Numbered from the stretch's first letter, positions 12,051 to 25,545 are shown. The stretch: 64,000 nucleotides of DNA from Peromyscus leucopus (GCF_004664715.2 NC_051067.1:68900982-68964981), one strand, 5' to 3'. The notes: a model not told the origin generated them from the letters alone. Program-made: numbers and translations.

Positions 12051-12056
12051 GGTGTG

Positions 12057-13015
12057 AAAAGATAACGTATGGGCTATAAGAAATTATATAGTAATGAAAA
12101 GGTTCTACCTGTTGATTCAGTATTCTCAGTTCAGGAAGCTGCTATAATTTCATGACCTGGAGAATGGCTGTCCTGATGTTCCTCTGTTGTATGTTCTTCA
12201 AACACCATGAGCATCCACAGTTATACATCAAAAGTGCTGAATTAAAATGAATTATATGTTTTTAACTTAATTATTTTGGGGGAAGGATAATTATTCACTT
12301 TGTAAAGAAAATTATGAACAAAATACTCATTTCATTACTTACTTTTAAGGAAAAGAGCAGAGATGGAGAGAATGGAGAATGAAAGGTATATCATAGACAC
12401 AACAGATAAAATGTAATAAGATCCTTCAGCAGAACAGAGACAATTGTGTGTTTAAAGTACAAAGATTGCCACACACAAAAAACCATCATATGTACAGCTA
12501 AGCTGGATATGTTTTATAATCTGAAAGTAGTTCTGTTCATTTAAGTACCACATTTAGAGAACTATGGATTCCATAGTTCAGGATATTATCTTGAAATGGA
12601 CATAAACAATTTGAGTTTATGATAATACTGGTATTAATTAGTAATTTGGGTGGTTGATGTATAGAAAGCAATAGCATGCATATTTAAGCTTCTATTTTAT
12701 TTCATTGCCTTTTAAATAATCCTTTATAATTATTTCCAAATGTAATATTTTTAGGCCTCGTCCATACAAATATGTATATATATATGTATATATATATATA
12801 TTTGATAGATAAATAAATAGATAGATGGATAAATTGATAGATAGACAGTGCTTTGCATTTTATCTAGTAGTATAGTGAAGGTTTTTTGAGATTTTTGTAC
12901 CCAAGATAAATTTGGATTTTTAGGCTCATTATAGACTTCTCTAGATGGACTTTGTAGCAGTTCTTATGAATGCCAGATCTAGAAAACATATATCTAAAAA
13001 ATTATTTTAACTTTT
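12057..13015. other. Intron, nothing recognised except a (TA)n run
   Basis: AT-rich, with an imperfect TATA-rich microsatellite at 12772-12801 followed by a GATA-like run. Confidence 0.4.
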
Positions 13016-13430
13016 ACTGATTCTTTGTGGATTTCACATCATGCATTCTGACCCACTTATTTCCCTGTCTCCTCACATCCTCCCTCTGCCCTTGTGACAC
13101 CCTCCCCCAAATAAAACAAAATTTAAAAGAAAAACCAAAGACCAAAAACATAACAAACAAAAACAAAACAAAAATGGAGAAGAATCTCACTGCAGAAGCT
13201 GTATTGTGGTCTATTGAGTCACACAATTTACCCTTTAATCCATTTATCTTTATTACAAGTGTCCCTTGCCAGGAGTCATTGGAGTCATTGGTCTGGCTTG
13301 AGACTTCTGGTTTCTGCTACATGCCTGACAATGGGCTTTCACTTGGCGTCCTCTTGGTTGTTCTGTTGTTGTCCTGTGTCATGGAGATCCTGCTGTTTTG
13401 GATCTGTATATTTTTTAAAAAATTACTTTT
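13016..13430 (-). mobile_element. L1 3'-region fragment (Lx-like), antisense
   Basis: It contains the antisense pattern of rodent L1 3' untranslated sequence: ATTCTTTGTGGATTTCACAT, a C-rich stretch, an A-rich stretch at about 13108-13175, then TGTGTCATGGAGATCCTGC. A related fragment lies at 36150-36873. The subfamily assignment is from memory. Confidence 0.6.
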
Positions 13431-13939
13431 AATATGAAAGTTAAAATAGCTTTCACTTTGAAATGAAGATACAACCCTAACAAACTAGAAGACTTGATTA
13501 GCATAAGCCCAGTTCTTGGACTCTGAAAAATCAAAGTTTACTCTCTCAGCTCAGTGTGAACATTGTGCATTTAAGGCTAAACCCTGGTAATATACAGTGA
13601 GTACGCAGACAGAGTAGCGAGTTTCCTGATAGTCTTTCCTTCCCTCTCCCCTTTCCTCCATTCCTTTCCCTTCTCTTGTGTACTCCACTCTATTCCTCTC
13701 TTTATTCCTGCCTCCCCCTCCTTTATCTCATTCCCTCCATGGTTCCTTCTCTTTGCCTCCTTCCTTCATCTTTGATGATGTCCTGTGAATTGTAAATCTG
13801 ACTGATAAAAGAAAGCAAATTACTATCCTACAAATTCCAACCAGATTGTGGGGTAGTTCCAAGAGTCCTAAACATCTGCTATAGCAAAAATATAAATTTT
13901 GTATGAGAACCTAAAAGAACAAAAAAGAAGAATCTTCTT
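13431..13939. other. Intron with a pyrimidine-rich stretch
   Basis: A CT-rich segment lies at about 13630-13780. Nothing coding was recognised. Confidence 0.4.
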
Positions 13940-14155
13940 GTTGCAGAGAAAGGTATATAAGGCATGAAGAGATAGGAACTAAAGGCTTTTTTGGCTGGAG
14001 CCTTTTGAGTGAGGACACAGAAAATTCGTAGAGTTGGTGAGGTGAGTCATGGCAGTGGCTTGTCTCTTTGTCTCTCTGATCTTTCAGCATTTACCCTAAT
14101 ATCTGGCTCTGGGTTTTTTTTTTTTTATTAAAAGACCTTTTAGATTTTGTAGCAT
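13940..14155 (+). mobile_element. B1-bearing LTR, 5'-truncated (copy C)
   Basis: Only the downstream half of the LTR is present. It starts just before the TATA-type motif GGTATATAAGGCATGA and runs through TCTCTGATCTTTCAGC to ATCTGGCTCTGGG and a T-run followed by ATTAAAAGACC. The B1-like modules are missing. Confidence 0.65.
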
Positions 14156-14290
14156 ACACACCTATTCCATCAATTCCACACCTCCTAATATTTGTCAAGT
14201 AGCACCATTCCCTAATGACCAAGCATTAAAATATATGAGCCTATGGGGGCCAATCTTATCCAAACCACTACAATCCCAAACATTAAAAAT
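14156..14290. repeat. Old repeat fragment, unclassified
   Basis: The stretch with TATGAGCCTATGGGGGCCAA resembles the end of a common rodent dispersed repeat; the class is uncertain. Confidence 0.35.
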
Positions 14291-14520
14291 GAACATTGTG
14301 GGCTGAAGAGAAGGCTCATGGGTATGAGCACTTGCTGCTCTTTTAGAGGATCTGAGTTCAGTTCCCAGCACCTATGTCCAGAGTCACAACCTTCTACAAC
14401 TCTGCCTCCAGAGAATCTATATCTCTGTGTCTCTATCTCTCTGTCTCTGTTTCTCTGTATGTCTTGCTCTGTCTCTGCCTCTGCCCCCCCTCTCTCACAC
14501 ACACAAATGTGAAAGAACAG
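14291..14520 (+). mobile_element. B2 SINE, sense, diverged
   Basis: The tRNA-like head GGGCTGAAGAGAAGGCTCAT continues through GAGCACTTGCTGCTC and GAGTTCAGTTCCCAGCACC (A and B box regions), followed by a CT-rich tail. Confidence 0.75.
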
Positions 14521-14675
14521 AACTAATGTGAAGAAATAATGTATAATAGAGAAATAAATATTCATTTGCTGACTAATTACTGAATTTTTAAAGAATATAT
14601 AAATGAAAGAAGAATGTAGAAAGTTTCCAGCCATAAACAATGTATAAAAAATGAATAATTATCCTTCCCCCAAAA

Positions 14676-14725
14676 GGGAAATAAGTGGGTCAGAATGCAT
14701 GATGTGAAATCCACAAAGAATCAGT
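14676..14725. repeat. 50-bp exact inverted copy of 13016-13065
   Basis: Reading this segment on the minus strand gives 50 of 50 bases identical to 13016-13065, checked base by base. Flanking bases on both sides differ. No other L1 sequence is evident around it. Confidence 0.95.
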
Positions 14726-17700
14726 GTGTGAGAAAGTAGTAGTTGTTCATCAATTACTTTCGCTAAGTCCCAGAGGAAATGGAAATTATCACTACATTCT
14801 TTTAATATTTGGCAATTCTGTTGAATCTTCTGGATGCATGAGCTCAATAAAGAAAAGAAAAAAGTGCTATTCCAGGTAAATTAAATGCAATTGATGGAAA
14901 GACAATCTGCCCCGACTCAATCTTCTGAGTGTATTCTATGTCCCAGCCATTCCCATCTAGTCACACCCATAGTTTCTCTAACAGTGCATCTTCCTTTATA
15001 CCTTCTTGGTTTTTTTCATAGTCTTTTAGAATTATCTGGCTTCCTTTGTATGAAACTCTATTCTAAGAACTGACTTTATAATTCTGGGTTGAGAGATTAG
15101 TGAGGAAAGTCATTAATTTATATAGTTAGTATCACGTAATACAATTCATTCAGGGTCATTGTAAAAAAAGTTGGGGAATCTTCAGAGAGCATTTTAAATT
15201 CTTGGTTAGATGCCTTAATGAAATTAGCATGAAGATTTATAAATATCAAGTCCTAAAATTACTGTCTCTATAAATGATTTCTGTAGAGTTCCAGAATGTT
15301 AAAAAGCTTTCCATGGTCTAGTATATGAGATACATAGTTTACTACTGTCAATATGACTAGCTGAAACAAATGACTAATTGCTGTTGTGGTCAGAGTATCC
15401 TATGTATTGCAGTCATATTGATAGGCTTAAACTATAATTGTGTTTCCCACTCTCAGAATATTGTACTACCCATAGCTCACAAAGAAGATATTGAAAGTTT
15501 ATCATTTTATTCTCCTTCTCAAAGGCAGACTGATACCGCCTTTGTCTTTCCCCCTTTCACTTGTTCATTATTTGACCAGTATTGGGTTAAAATATTTGAC
15601 ATGAACAATATTTTTAAAGCTTGGCTTGGGTACACGGCTTTATAAGATCAGAGCCAACATCAGTCTGTCCCTGCCAGGAAGAAAGCTGGAAGGTACATGT
15701 GACTGGGTCCATCTGTAGAAACTGCTTTTGCTGATGCAACAAAAATAAAACACAATAAAGGATGGCGAATGGTCCCAGTGATGAGCACAGCCCTCAGGAA
15801 GACGGGCAAAGACACTCCTGCAGAAAAATAGCACTGCTTCCCAGAAGGGATGTTGAGAGGCAAACCCATTTAGAGAATGCTCATAGCTTCTGTGTTTGCT
15901 CTGTCCCCTTTATGCTTTTATTTCTCTACTTCATGTTAGCATTAATAATATTTAGTGGAATCAACTCTGAAGCCCTGAGATGGAGTGCCACTGTGTAATA
16001 TCTTTGCAACTTTATGATCAATAAAATAACTTTGTTGCATTATACAGTAGTCAGTGCATGAGAAATGATTTTTTTCCCTGCCAAACAATAACTAAGACAT
16101 CAGCAAAATAAATAAGTTCTGTTAAAATTTCTCATGTAGAAAACAAACATAGCAACCCAGACACTTAAGCCATATCAGCGATATTTGTAGAAAAGATGGT
16201 AGAAATGCATGAAGGCTAATTAGAGACAATGTTAAATAAGTTTTAAGTATAAGCAAGGGGAAGCCTCTCCCTACAGTATTTTTACATACTGTAGGAATTG
16301 TATTCTGGATTTAGAGATACAGATGTGCATCATATCGAACAAATGAGAATTGCACTTTTGTACTTGAAGATGGGATGTGCCCTGGATCCATAGGTTACTG
16401 TGACAATGTAAGATAATTACTCATTATATAATCTTTTAAGATAGATTTCATTTTCTGCCTGGAATTTTTTCTTGAAGTTTATCTTACATTTTCATTTTTT
16501 CTTCACTATGAATCTCCACTAATTGGGCTGAAATTTAAAAAAAAAAATAGAGCAAAGTAAAGAATAATGAGACCATTTGCTTTCATTCTCCACTTTTGTG
16601 CTCAAGTGTGCCCCAAGAGAAGCAGTTAGAGTCTGTACATTCTGTTCATTTGAGGACAATGCCACCAGGAAGCTGTCTGCTCTCACATATGATTATAATT
16701 GCTGTCCTCACCAGGCAAGAAGTCCCTAGTATGTGTCTTAGAGCCACAGTGTGTTCATCATGGCCTCACTGATTTCTAGTTCATACTGTACCCTAGAAGG
16801 TGACTCACAGAACTGGAGGATGGAGCTCAACATAAACATTGTGCTCATTCCTATCAGGGAGTTCTGTGAATCTCAATATTGCCATCTGAGCTTAAGCTCA
16901 AGATTGTATCCAAAATTTTTGAAGTTTCTAATTGTGTTATTCCTATAAGCACAAATATAGGGTACTGTGTACACTTACAGCATTCTTCAATAAAATACAA
17001 TCATTCTTTCTCAATTTTACTCAAACTATGTCTGCCTGGTGTTAACATTATTACTATTCTGTGAGCATATATAAATTCATGATTTTTCTGTAGGCAAAAC
17101 TGTTCATTTTTATACAAAGTGACATAATATTGGAATTATGGGTGTTAAAGTTTTGTGATTCAGAAATAACTCTCTCTATATATAAATAACCTACAATGAT
17201 ACTCTATAGAAATGACACTGGTAATATTAAGTCCAATAGAGTAAGTCCCAAGTCATCTTGTTTTAAGAAGCATAGAGTATGAGGTATTCTGAGTGTTCAA
17301 AGGAGACAAGGGTTATATTGAGGACACAGTAGTGGGCTATCATGTATCCAGAGAGGAGACATCCCATTCAGATGCTGAGCATGGATAGAACAGAAATCAG
17401 TAGAAGTAAGCCCTGGAAGAAGGTTGCGTGTCTGTTCCCCACCTGATGCCCAGGGCATGATTGTTAGCAAAGTGGAAAAGAAGACTATCAAACTTAATAG
17501 CTGCATGTCACCCCAAAGCACATCTTTCTGCCGTTCACAGAGGCCAGGTGGCAACAGACAATCTGATTTCCCTAACAATAAGGATAGCCATCCTCACAAC
17601 AAATGTGGGTTGGCCTAAGAAGAGGTTGAGTCAAACATAATGATAAGAAAATGAGCGATTGAGTAGGTCATATGGCTCATTTGTGTTGAATGGGGTATAG

Positions 17701-19369
17701 TTCATACAGAATGACATGTAAAATACAGATGAAAACAATCAGGGGAAAGATTGATTTAACAGGTAGTTTACAATAAGGTAAGAAGGAAAAAATGCTGAAT
17801 TAGTTTGTCTACATAAGTTAATGAATTAATCTAAGAACTTGGAAATCTAACTTGTGTTTCTGGAACTATGCTAATAAATGTAACTGTAATATTGTAATTT
17901 CTGTTGTAAAAAATTAATGAATGCTTCCTATACAAAACACACAGATAAAATCTGCTTCATTCCATGAAATACTTAAAAATATTCCAGTAAAGCAATGTTT
18001 ATGCTAAAAGGAACGCATTCCAAAATTTGTTTATTTGTTTATTTGTTATTTGGTTTTAGTTTGTTTTCAATGAAATATAACGTTTAGTTTGTGTCAATGA
18101 AATATAACGTTCTGTGGCATTAAGAAACTCATCCAAATCTGTTTGATGTTAAGCCTAAAAATTTTCTTTAAATATAACAGCTGATTTTTATTCTCTCTCT
18201 GACTCTTGGAGTGGCCTCTATCCAAAAGCAATAAAATCCTGACCCAGGTCGGCTTGGCAGCCACACAAGTGAGCAGATCCAATATCAGGTACCTGAAAAT
18301 GGTTGAGTATCTAGCAGACAGAGGATAACTCTTCAAAACTGAGCATCAGGGGAATCAAAGGGGGAAATCAAAAGAAAAATGGTTCAAAGAAGAAATTTAA
18401 CTAGAAACTGAGATCATTTAAAAAACACACCTCATATTAATGGTTTAACATGAATTACCTTTTGGAATTATCATTTAGAATGTTTATAGTTGTACAGTTA
18501 ATTATATTATTTAAAGGGTGCAGGATTAGAGAAGTGAAGGACTTCCTGCTTCCTGCCTTTCCATCTGCCAGAATGGCAATCTCCCTTTAACAGCTATTAA
18601 ATGACAACATAAAAAGTTCACCCAACCACTCATTTCTATATTGACATAAATAATGCAGTGTTTTTTTTCTTTCTTTGTTTTTTTTTTTTTTAATCTCACT
18701 TTGGTCTTTCTGTGTTGCTCACAATTTTCTTTCCTTTTTTTCATCAATAAAGATGTCATTCCATGTGGAAAAATAGGGTACTGTTGACTCATGGGAAACA
18801 GCATTTGAATGGATAACGGTGTATGTGTGTGTACATCTGTATGTGTATGTGTGGGTGAGAGAGGGGGTGATTGTATATCAATTGTAGGGTGATTGGTATC
18901 GATTGGAAGAAGGACGTGCCTGCCCAGAGGGTTGTAGCAAAGTGCAATGTTGGATCAAAAGTCCTTGGGCAGTGACTGCTCACCTTGCTGTGTGAAATGG
19001 ATCTGTGCAGTTTTCTTAGATGATTAGGACTGGAGAGGGAAGTCAAGGTGAAATACTTCTAGCTCCATTTTTTTTTTTATAGCACAGATGATTTGAGCAT
19101 GAAGACTTGCATGGTCCAGGACATTGTAGGATAAGGTGATCCTAGGGTAACTATTTGTCCTTCTGGTCTCTGTCAAGCCATAGTCTATCAGCTCACTTGT
19201 CTCACCATTTTTTCTAAATGCCAGAACTTATCTCAATCATAAGAAAGTAAGATGCATCTGTTACTATCGGGTTTGTTTCTTCATTGATTTTCAACTATTT
19301 GTTATTCAAATGATTAAGACTTATGTCTTAAAATTCATTTATTTTAGAAATATATCTTTTTTCCCTTTT
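14726..19369. other. Intron, mostly unassigned
   Basis: About 4.6 kb of AT-rich sequence. Short open frames at 15370-15645 and 17297-17618 have no recognisable domain. T-runs lie at 18661-18692 and 19068-19079. No RNA gene was seen. Confidence 0.4.
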
Positions 19370-19950
19370 ATTGAAAATAGATTCCTTTATTTATTTATTT
19401 TATTTTATTTTGCAATATAATTTAATTCTACATATCAGCCACAGATTCCCTTGTTTTCCCTTCTCCCGCCCCCCCCCCTTCCCCCCATCCCATCACCCAT
19501 TCTTATCTTCTCCAGGGCAAAGACTCCCTTTCATATAACATATACTGATTATAGTGCCCCCCTCCCAGTACCTCTCCACCTCCTCTCCCATCCAGGTCCA
19601 CACCTTTGTGTTTCTCCATAGAAAGCATACAGTAATATAAATAGTAAAATAAACTAAGATAAAACAAAACAAACAAATCAGAATAGGACAAAACAAACAG
19701 AGGAAAAAGCACAAGAAACATAGATGCAGAGACAAACACGTTCACACATGTTCTTACTGTTAGAAAGCCCATATAAATACAAAACTGAAAGCCATAATAT
19801 ACATACAAAGTACCCGAAAACTTATATATATCTTACTCAACATTAGGAGACAAAGAACCTCCAAATATGCTGTTAAGTTCCATTTGTGTTGGCCATCTAT
19901 TGCTGCACATGGGGCCTACCCTTAAGAGTGGTTTGTTTCCTCACTGAGAT
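19370..19950 (-). mobile_element. L1 fragment (Lx-like), antisense
   Basis: It shows the typical antisense layout: an ATTT-rich start, a C-rich block (19466-19490), ACATATACTGATTATAGTGC, an AAACAAAACAAA-rich stretch and GCTGTTAAGTTCCATTTG. The class is inferred from its likeness to other rodent L1 fragments here. Confidence 0.5.
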
Positions 19951-22372
19951 TCCCTTGGTGAAAACTAATTTTTTGTTTCCAAGTAGTTATCAACTAGAGG
20001 TAGCATCTTTAATTTTTCATGATGTTAATGAATTTTATGATTAAGCATATGTAAGTAGACCATTCTTTTCATCTATGTGTTTGGTTTCATATTGGAAACT
20101 ATGAGCAACTGACTTCCAATCTCTGCAAAGTTTGCAAGATCAATTTAACAATTGCAATTCCTGCTGAGGTAAATGAAGCTCATGGTGTTTAAAATCATGC
20201 CAGAATTGTAAATGGATGGCTGTTTCACTTTACTGAGCTCAAAATACAGTACATATTGATGGATTAAGTTGGGAAATCATGAAAGAGTTTAATTCATTTG
20301 TCATTCTCATGCAATGTCAGGGTAGGAAATACTTACTGCAGAATGCAGTTATGTCTCCAATCCAGCTTTCATGACTAATCGTGACATTTTCCCTCTGAGT
20401 CCCCATACACTGTTGGAGTTGTCAAGTCCCTGATAAACTCGGGCAACTCATGGCTATGGATAGGATCTTGTTTTATTTCAATATTTCCTCCTAATTATAA
20501 TTACCTTATGCTTTCCAGTTACCCCAATGCACATGTGTGGGTGTGAGTAGATGTGAAGTTTGTAGTCAACAGGTAGGCCCTGTATAAGGGTAGGATACAT
20601 CTATTTTAACCAAATGAGCTTCCTTCTAACCTTCTATACTTCTGACTTCACATATTTCTACCTTGCTATACTCCAATATCTTCATTGTCAATCTTTGTGA
20701 CAGCACTGAGTTAATAAATTCAATAGTTATTCTTTTCCCATGTGTTCTGGTCCCCTGAAAACATCTTGCTATTCGTTGCTAAGCAATTCACTACACGTGG
20801 GTGTTTGAATCTCATTGTTTTTGCTTAAGGCTTTAATGGAAAACCACAGTTCATTTCTTACATTAAACCTTAATGAGCCTGGATCTCATAATTTTTATAT
20901 ACATAATAAATTGAAAGGCTGAACCAAATCTAAGCTTCATTTTCAATTCTTACTATGGCATCACAATAGTTAAAATGTCCAAATGACAAATGCAGAGTGA
21001 GTGCTGTCAATGCCTTTTTAAAGAGAAGTCTATTTTACTATTGGCCCAGAAGGACATCAGTCAGGCCTTGCTAGTGGCCTGTTATATAGTTCTCCACTTC
21101 CACATAGTGGCAACAGTGTGCATTCAAGTGAATGTAGCTTCCAGTTCTGCTCTACCTTTATGCTCCTTCTTGTGTGCTCTCAATTCCAAGTGTCTTATCT
21201 ACTCAGAACCTCAGCTTATCTGTTGGTAATTACTGATACATCATTTCAGGTGTGCTATTAGCGTTAACAATGCTGTATCTGAAACCCTTCTCTGATTGTA
21301 TTTATTCCTAGTGCACACACACACACTAAAGCAAAACAAGTTTCAAGTATATCATAAGTTTATTGAGCATCCTCTGTATTGGATGTCTGCATTATGCATA
21401 TTTGATAGCACATTAGAGAGAAATAAGACATAGACTGTGTCATGGAGGAACTCAATCCAGTGAGATACTTGTGAAATACTACATATGTGCAAAAACAATC
21501 AGGCAAAATATCAAATTGGCTACAGTTATTTCCTGAACTTTAGACATCAGGAACTAGTAAATACTTGACCCTTTCCTCCTCTACTGTCTAAAAATTCTGA
21601 CCCAGAATCAACAGTTCTAGATCAACCTCCCAACATTGATGACAGAATGAAAAACAATCTGGCCCATGATCGTTTTCCACTGCCATCATTTATTCTTGGT
21701 GTCAGAATGGCACTGAAGACCACACATTGCAATTAGGATATACGTTTACTGCATGTGACACTTCTACTGGGTGATCTGTGTGGGCTGGTTTCATCAAGCT
21801 GGGTCCTTCATTATAAAGATTATAACTACGATTATTTGTCTTCCCCTTTGTCTTGTCTCACCTCTAATTCTGAGCAAACATTCCCTCACAGGAAATCACT
21901 CTGAGTCTGATTTCTATCACTCCAAAACATTAATCACTGACAAAAACCTACCACTTTACTTCTCAAATTACTACTTTTTTCTTTCTATTTTTATCAATTC
22001 CTTCATGTTCTTTTCATCTCTGTCTCTTCTCCATCTTCATCACCATCATCAGAAGCTTCACAGAAACTTAAATCCTTTATGTGAATTACCTGTTTTAATT
22101 ACCACATTTGTATTAGATGGTATAGCCTATACTCTTCCTTATCCATAAAATTAAATTCTAAAAAGACCTTAAACATTTTTAAGATTATAACTCACTTTAA
22201 ATCAAAACTAACAAAACTCTCATGAGACATTGAATATAAATAGTCACAGGTAACACTGAAATTATTACTATAATTTCTTATGAATTACTATTATAAGTGT
22301 ATGGGAACATTATCTTGAAAATATGGTATGAATAGTATTACACAATTCTAAAATTTGAATTAAAAATATCTA
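19951..22372. other. Intron, nothing recognised
   Basis: AT-rich. No exon, RNA gene or convincing repeat was found. Confidence 0.35.
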
Positions 22373-22490
22373 AGATTGGAGAGGTGATTTAGCACTTAAG
22401 ATCACTTGCTGCTTAACCAAGGAACCCATGTTCAATTAACAGCACCTACATGGGTCACTCACAACCATGGCACTGGGTGGGCTTGGACTT
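22373..22490 (+). mobile_element. B2-like SINE head, sense, diverged
   Basis: GATTGGAGAGGTGATTTAGC and GTTCAATTAACAGCACCTAC correspond to the tRNA-derived B2 head. The 3' part is lost. Confidence 0.6.
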
Positions 22491-23883
22491 TGTACATAGT
22501 CTCACTAGTTAATGTTTCTAATTCACTTGTTATATTTTCTTTATGGTGCTTCTGGTGATTTCCAAAATACTAAAACATTTAAATATTCTATAATCCTTGA
22601 TAATGTGGTTCTCTTTGCTTAGGATAGCCCTTGTGATAACCCTTTCTTTCCTTGTGAAGAGGTTAATTATGCCCTTTTCTGAGTATATACAAAGAAATAT
22701 TAGTTTTAATTTTATGTTCTTTTATAATATTGTATCAACATGTAGGAGGGCTACTTGCAACAAATTTAATGTTCAATCCATGAGTTTTAAAGTAGAAAAT
22801 GAATACATTTATCATGTTAGAGTTCTAGGATTTAAATAATAAATGTTTATCAAATTTAGTTTCCATTCTGTATTAATTAATGTGTGAATTTATCTCTTTT
22901 ATTATTGTTCTATTTTATTTTGTACTTTACTCTCACATTTTAATCTTATAGTACTTTTTTAGCCTACCTATTTCTATTTCATTATTAGTTAAAAGTAAAG
23001 TGGTAGACATTTTGATTTACCTATTGCCAAGAAAACACAAGACAATGCCTGCTTTTATGTGCCCAGTGAATTATCAAAGCATGAAAACTTGTCTTTACTG
23101 TTCTGAATAGACAAACAGTTTTGTACATTTTATTCCGTTAAATAGCATTGATTTACAGCTACTTTGAGATTTTACTTTTATACTTGGTAAAAGAATTATA
23201 TTCCAACATAGCAATAGTATATACAGTTGATACTTGTGAAGAGAAATTTGGGAAAGATTCACACTGATGCCATCAGTTTCCTGCAATTACTGCCTTACAT
23301 GAATGCATTTGTTGTACTTTCTCTCTCATTATTCCTCCCTCCTTTCCTAGAATAGGAGTGAGCTGATTTATGTGCCATCATTTCATCATAAAGTGCTGTT
23401 CTTCTGTTTGCATTGACTGGTTATCAACCTTCATCAGTGACAATGTGCCAAGGGACATACACCATCATTCATAACTGACATCTTGCTTTTGACCTTGCTG
23501 CCTTTTCTGATTATTCTTCCTGTCTTGTGCTTTCTAGGGACCTTTCATTCTCATTTTTCCATTGTTCTACATTCATCGAATTTTTTTTCTTTTTCTCCTT
23601 CAGAAACCAAATGTAGTGTGAAAGACGAGGTAATCGGTCATTGAGCACTAAGTAGGAAATCATCTTGAATATCATAGATTGAGATTTTAATTGGGTTAGT
23701 GATCCTTTTCTACCAAGAATACAGCAAAGATCTTGCAAGAGTCATTCTGAAGGGCACTCTGTCAGAACAGCAGCTCCATGGCATATTCCATATAACCATA
23801 TATCTTTAGTAAACTCCTGAATTACCTTAGACTTTGATCAATTACTGCATGTTCTAAGAAAAATAACCTTTAGTGATGCTTTC
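22491..23883. other. Intron, nothing recognised
   Basis: AT-rich sequence without coding or repeat signature that I can name. Confidence 0.35.
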
Positions 23884-24228
23884 TGTAGGTGGACTTTTCT
23901 GTCCTGCCAGCTGCTCCCCAAATAACCACACAGAGACTTAATAATTATAAATGCTCTGCTGATAGCATAGACTTACTTTTAGCTAGCTCTTATAACTTAA
24001 ATTAATCCATTTCTATTAATCTATGTGCTCCTCCAAGGCTCCTTTACCTCATGTACATACTTCCCATCCAGCTCGCTCTGCATCTCATGGTATCTCCTCC
24101 AACTCTCCTCTTCTTCTCCCCAGCATTTTCTCTGCCCTGAAAATCCTGCCTAACCACCTGCCAATCAGCTTTTATTAACAATGAGAGCAGCATGTCTTCA
24201 CAGTGTACAAAAGGATTATTTCACAGCA
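23884..24228 (-). mobile_element. Solo LTR (TGCTGTG family relative), antisense
   Basis: On the minus strand it begins TGCTGTGAAATAATCC and ends in CTACA. The + strand shows ACCACACAGAGACTTAATAA and CTTAAATTAATCCATTTC, shared with the other LTRs here. Flanks ctttc (23879-23883) and ctttg (24229-24233) are a weak duplication candidate. Confidence 0.7.
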
Positions 24229-24312
24229 CTTTGTTAATTACCATTCATTCAATTTACCTATGCAATTTAAATCCATTAAAATTAGTAAGTATAAGAATAT
24301 TAAATGAGATGA

Positions 24313-24316
<4 letters not shown>

Positions 24317-24369
<53 letters not shown>

Positions 24370-24371
24370 TA
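24317..24371. repeat. (AT)n microsatellite
   Basis: About 55 bp of AT dinucleotides with one interruption near the right end. Confidence 0.95.
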
Positions 24372-24559
24372 TGAAATCCAAAAGTTGCTCAAAGAAATTC
24401 TTAGGCAAACTTTAGCCAATGGTAACAATGATGTTAGTTCAGAAAACTGAAATTAAACATTGAAGAATTCCTTAAACAAATGACTACTTAGTGTGTAAAT
24501 TAAGTCATATTGTATTTTAAGTGTAAGAGATCAAGATGTGAGAAAGATGGCAAAAGCTC

Positions 24560-25545
24560 TCATCTTTTTTTCATTTTTTTCTTTTATTGAAAATAAATTC
24601 TTTTCTAATAAAACGTATACTGATTATAGTTTCCCCTTCCTCTCCTCCTCCCCGATCCTCCCCATCTCTCCCCTCACTTCCATATCTACTCCCTTTCTGT
24701 CTTTCATTAGAAAAGAACATGCTTTTAAGAGATAACAACCAAACATGGCAAAATAAAATATAATAAGATGAAGTTAAAAACTATCCTATTGAGGCTGGAC
24801 AGAACAACCAACAGGAGAAAAAGAGTTTCAGGGGCAAGCACAAGTCTCAGGGACCCACTTGTTCTCAGTCAGTAGTCCTATAAAAATACTGACTTAGTAG
24901 CTATAATAGATACATAGAGTACACACATAGACATAGACATAGACATATACTGGTGCAGACCCATGAAGGCCCTGTGCTTTCTGCTTCAGTCTCTGTGAGC
25001 TCATATACATATTGCTTACTTGATAAAGAGGTCATTGTTATCTTGGTGTCTTTCATCCTCTGGTTCTTATAATCTTTCCACCTTCTCTCCTGTGGGATTC
25101 CCTGGGATATGAGGAGAAGGATTTAATAAATACCTTCCATTTAGACTCTCTCTCTCTGCTATAATGTCTGGCTGTGGGTCTCTGAATATGTTCCCATACT
25201 AGAGGAAGCCTCTCTAATGATGAGTGGATAAAGGACTGATCTACAAATATAGAAGAATATCGTTAGGAGTCATTTTATTGATATTTTATTTTTTTAGACC
25301 AGCAGTGTTTGGTTTTACCCTAGGTCTCTGGGCTATCTAGTATCTGGTTGTTGGTTATCCAAGCAGTGTCAGGCATGAGTTCCCTTTCATGGGGTGGGAA
25401 GGTGCTTGTCTTGTAGTTCATAAACTGTCCTGATGAAATCAACCAGTTTAATTTTGGAAAATACAAAATGAAGGGAGTTTTAAAGATTAAAGCAAATGGG
25501 TGCAACATGATTGAGACAGAGCCAACTCTAAACATTCCAAAAACA
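24560..25545 (-). mobile_element. L1 fragment (Lx-like), antisense
   Basis: It carries ATTGAAAATAAATTCTTTTC, the CTGATTATAGTTTCCCC block, and further right GTCTGGCTGTGGGTCTCTG and a TCTCTGGGCTATCTAGTATC stretch. The same GTCTGGCTGTGGGTCTCTG block recurs in the fragment at 62580-63220. Confidence 0.55.

Larger units (their letters stand above)
6388..12056 (-). mobile_element. Old endogenous retrovirus (ERVK-like, possibly mys-like), minus strand
   Basis: Two LTRs in the same orientation (386 and 387 bp) enclose about 4.9 kb. On the minus strand the 5' LTR lies at 11664-12050 and the 3' LTR at 6394-6779. A polypurine tract abuts the 3' LTR and a lysine-type primer-binding site abuts the 5' LTR. 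Flanking hexamers gatgtg (6388-6393) and ggtgtg (12051-12056) form a 6-bp duplication with one mismatch. The LTRs differ at very roughly a fifth of positions by eye, so the insertion is old. No gag, pol or env reading frame is recognisable; it is either a non-autonomous element or fully decayed. Two later LTRs, at 9702 and 11255, sit inside it. Confidence 0.8.
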
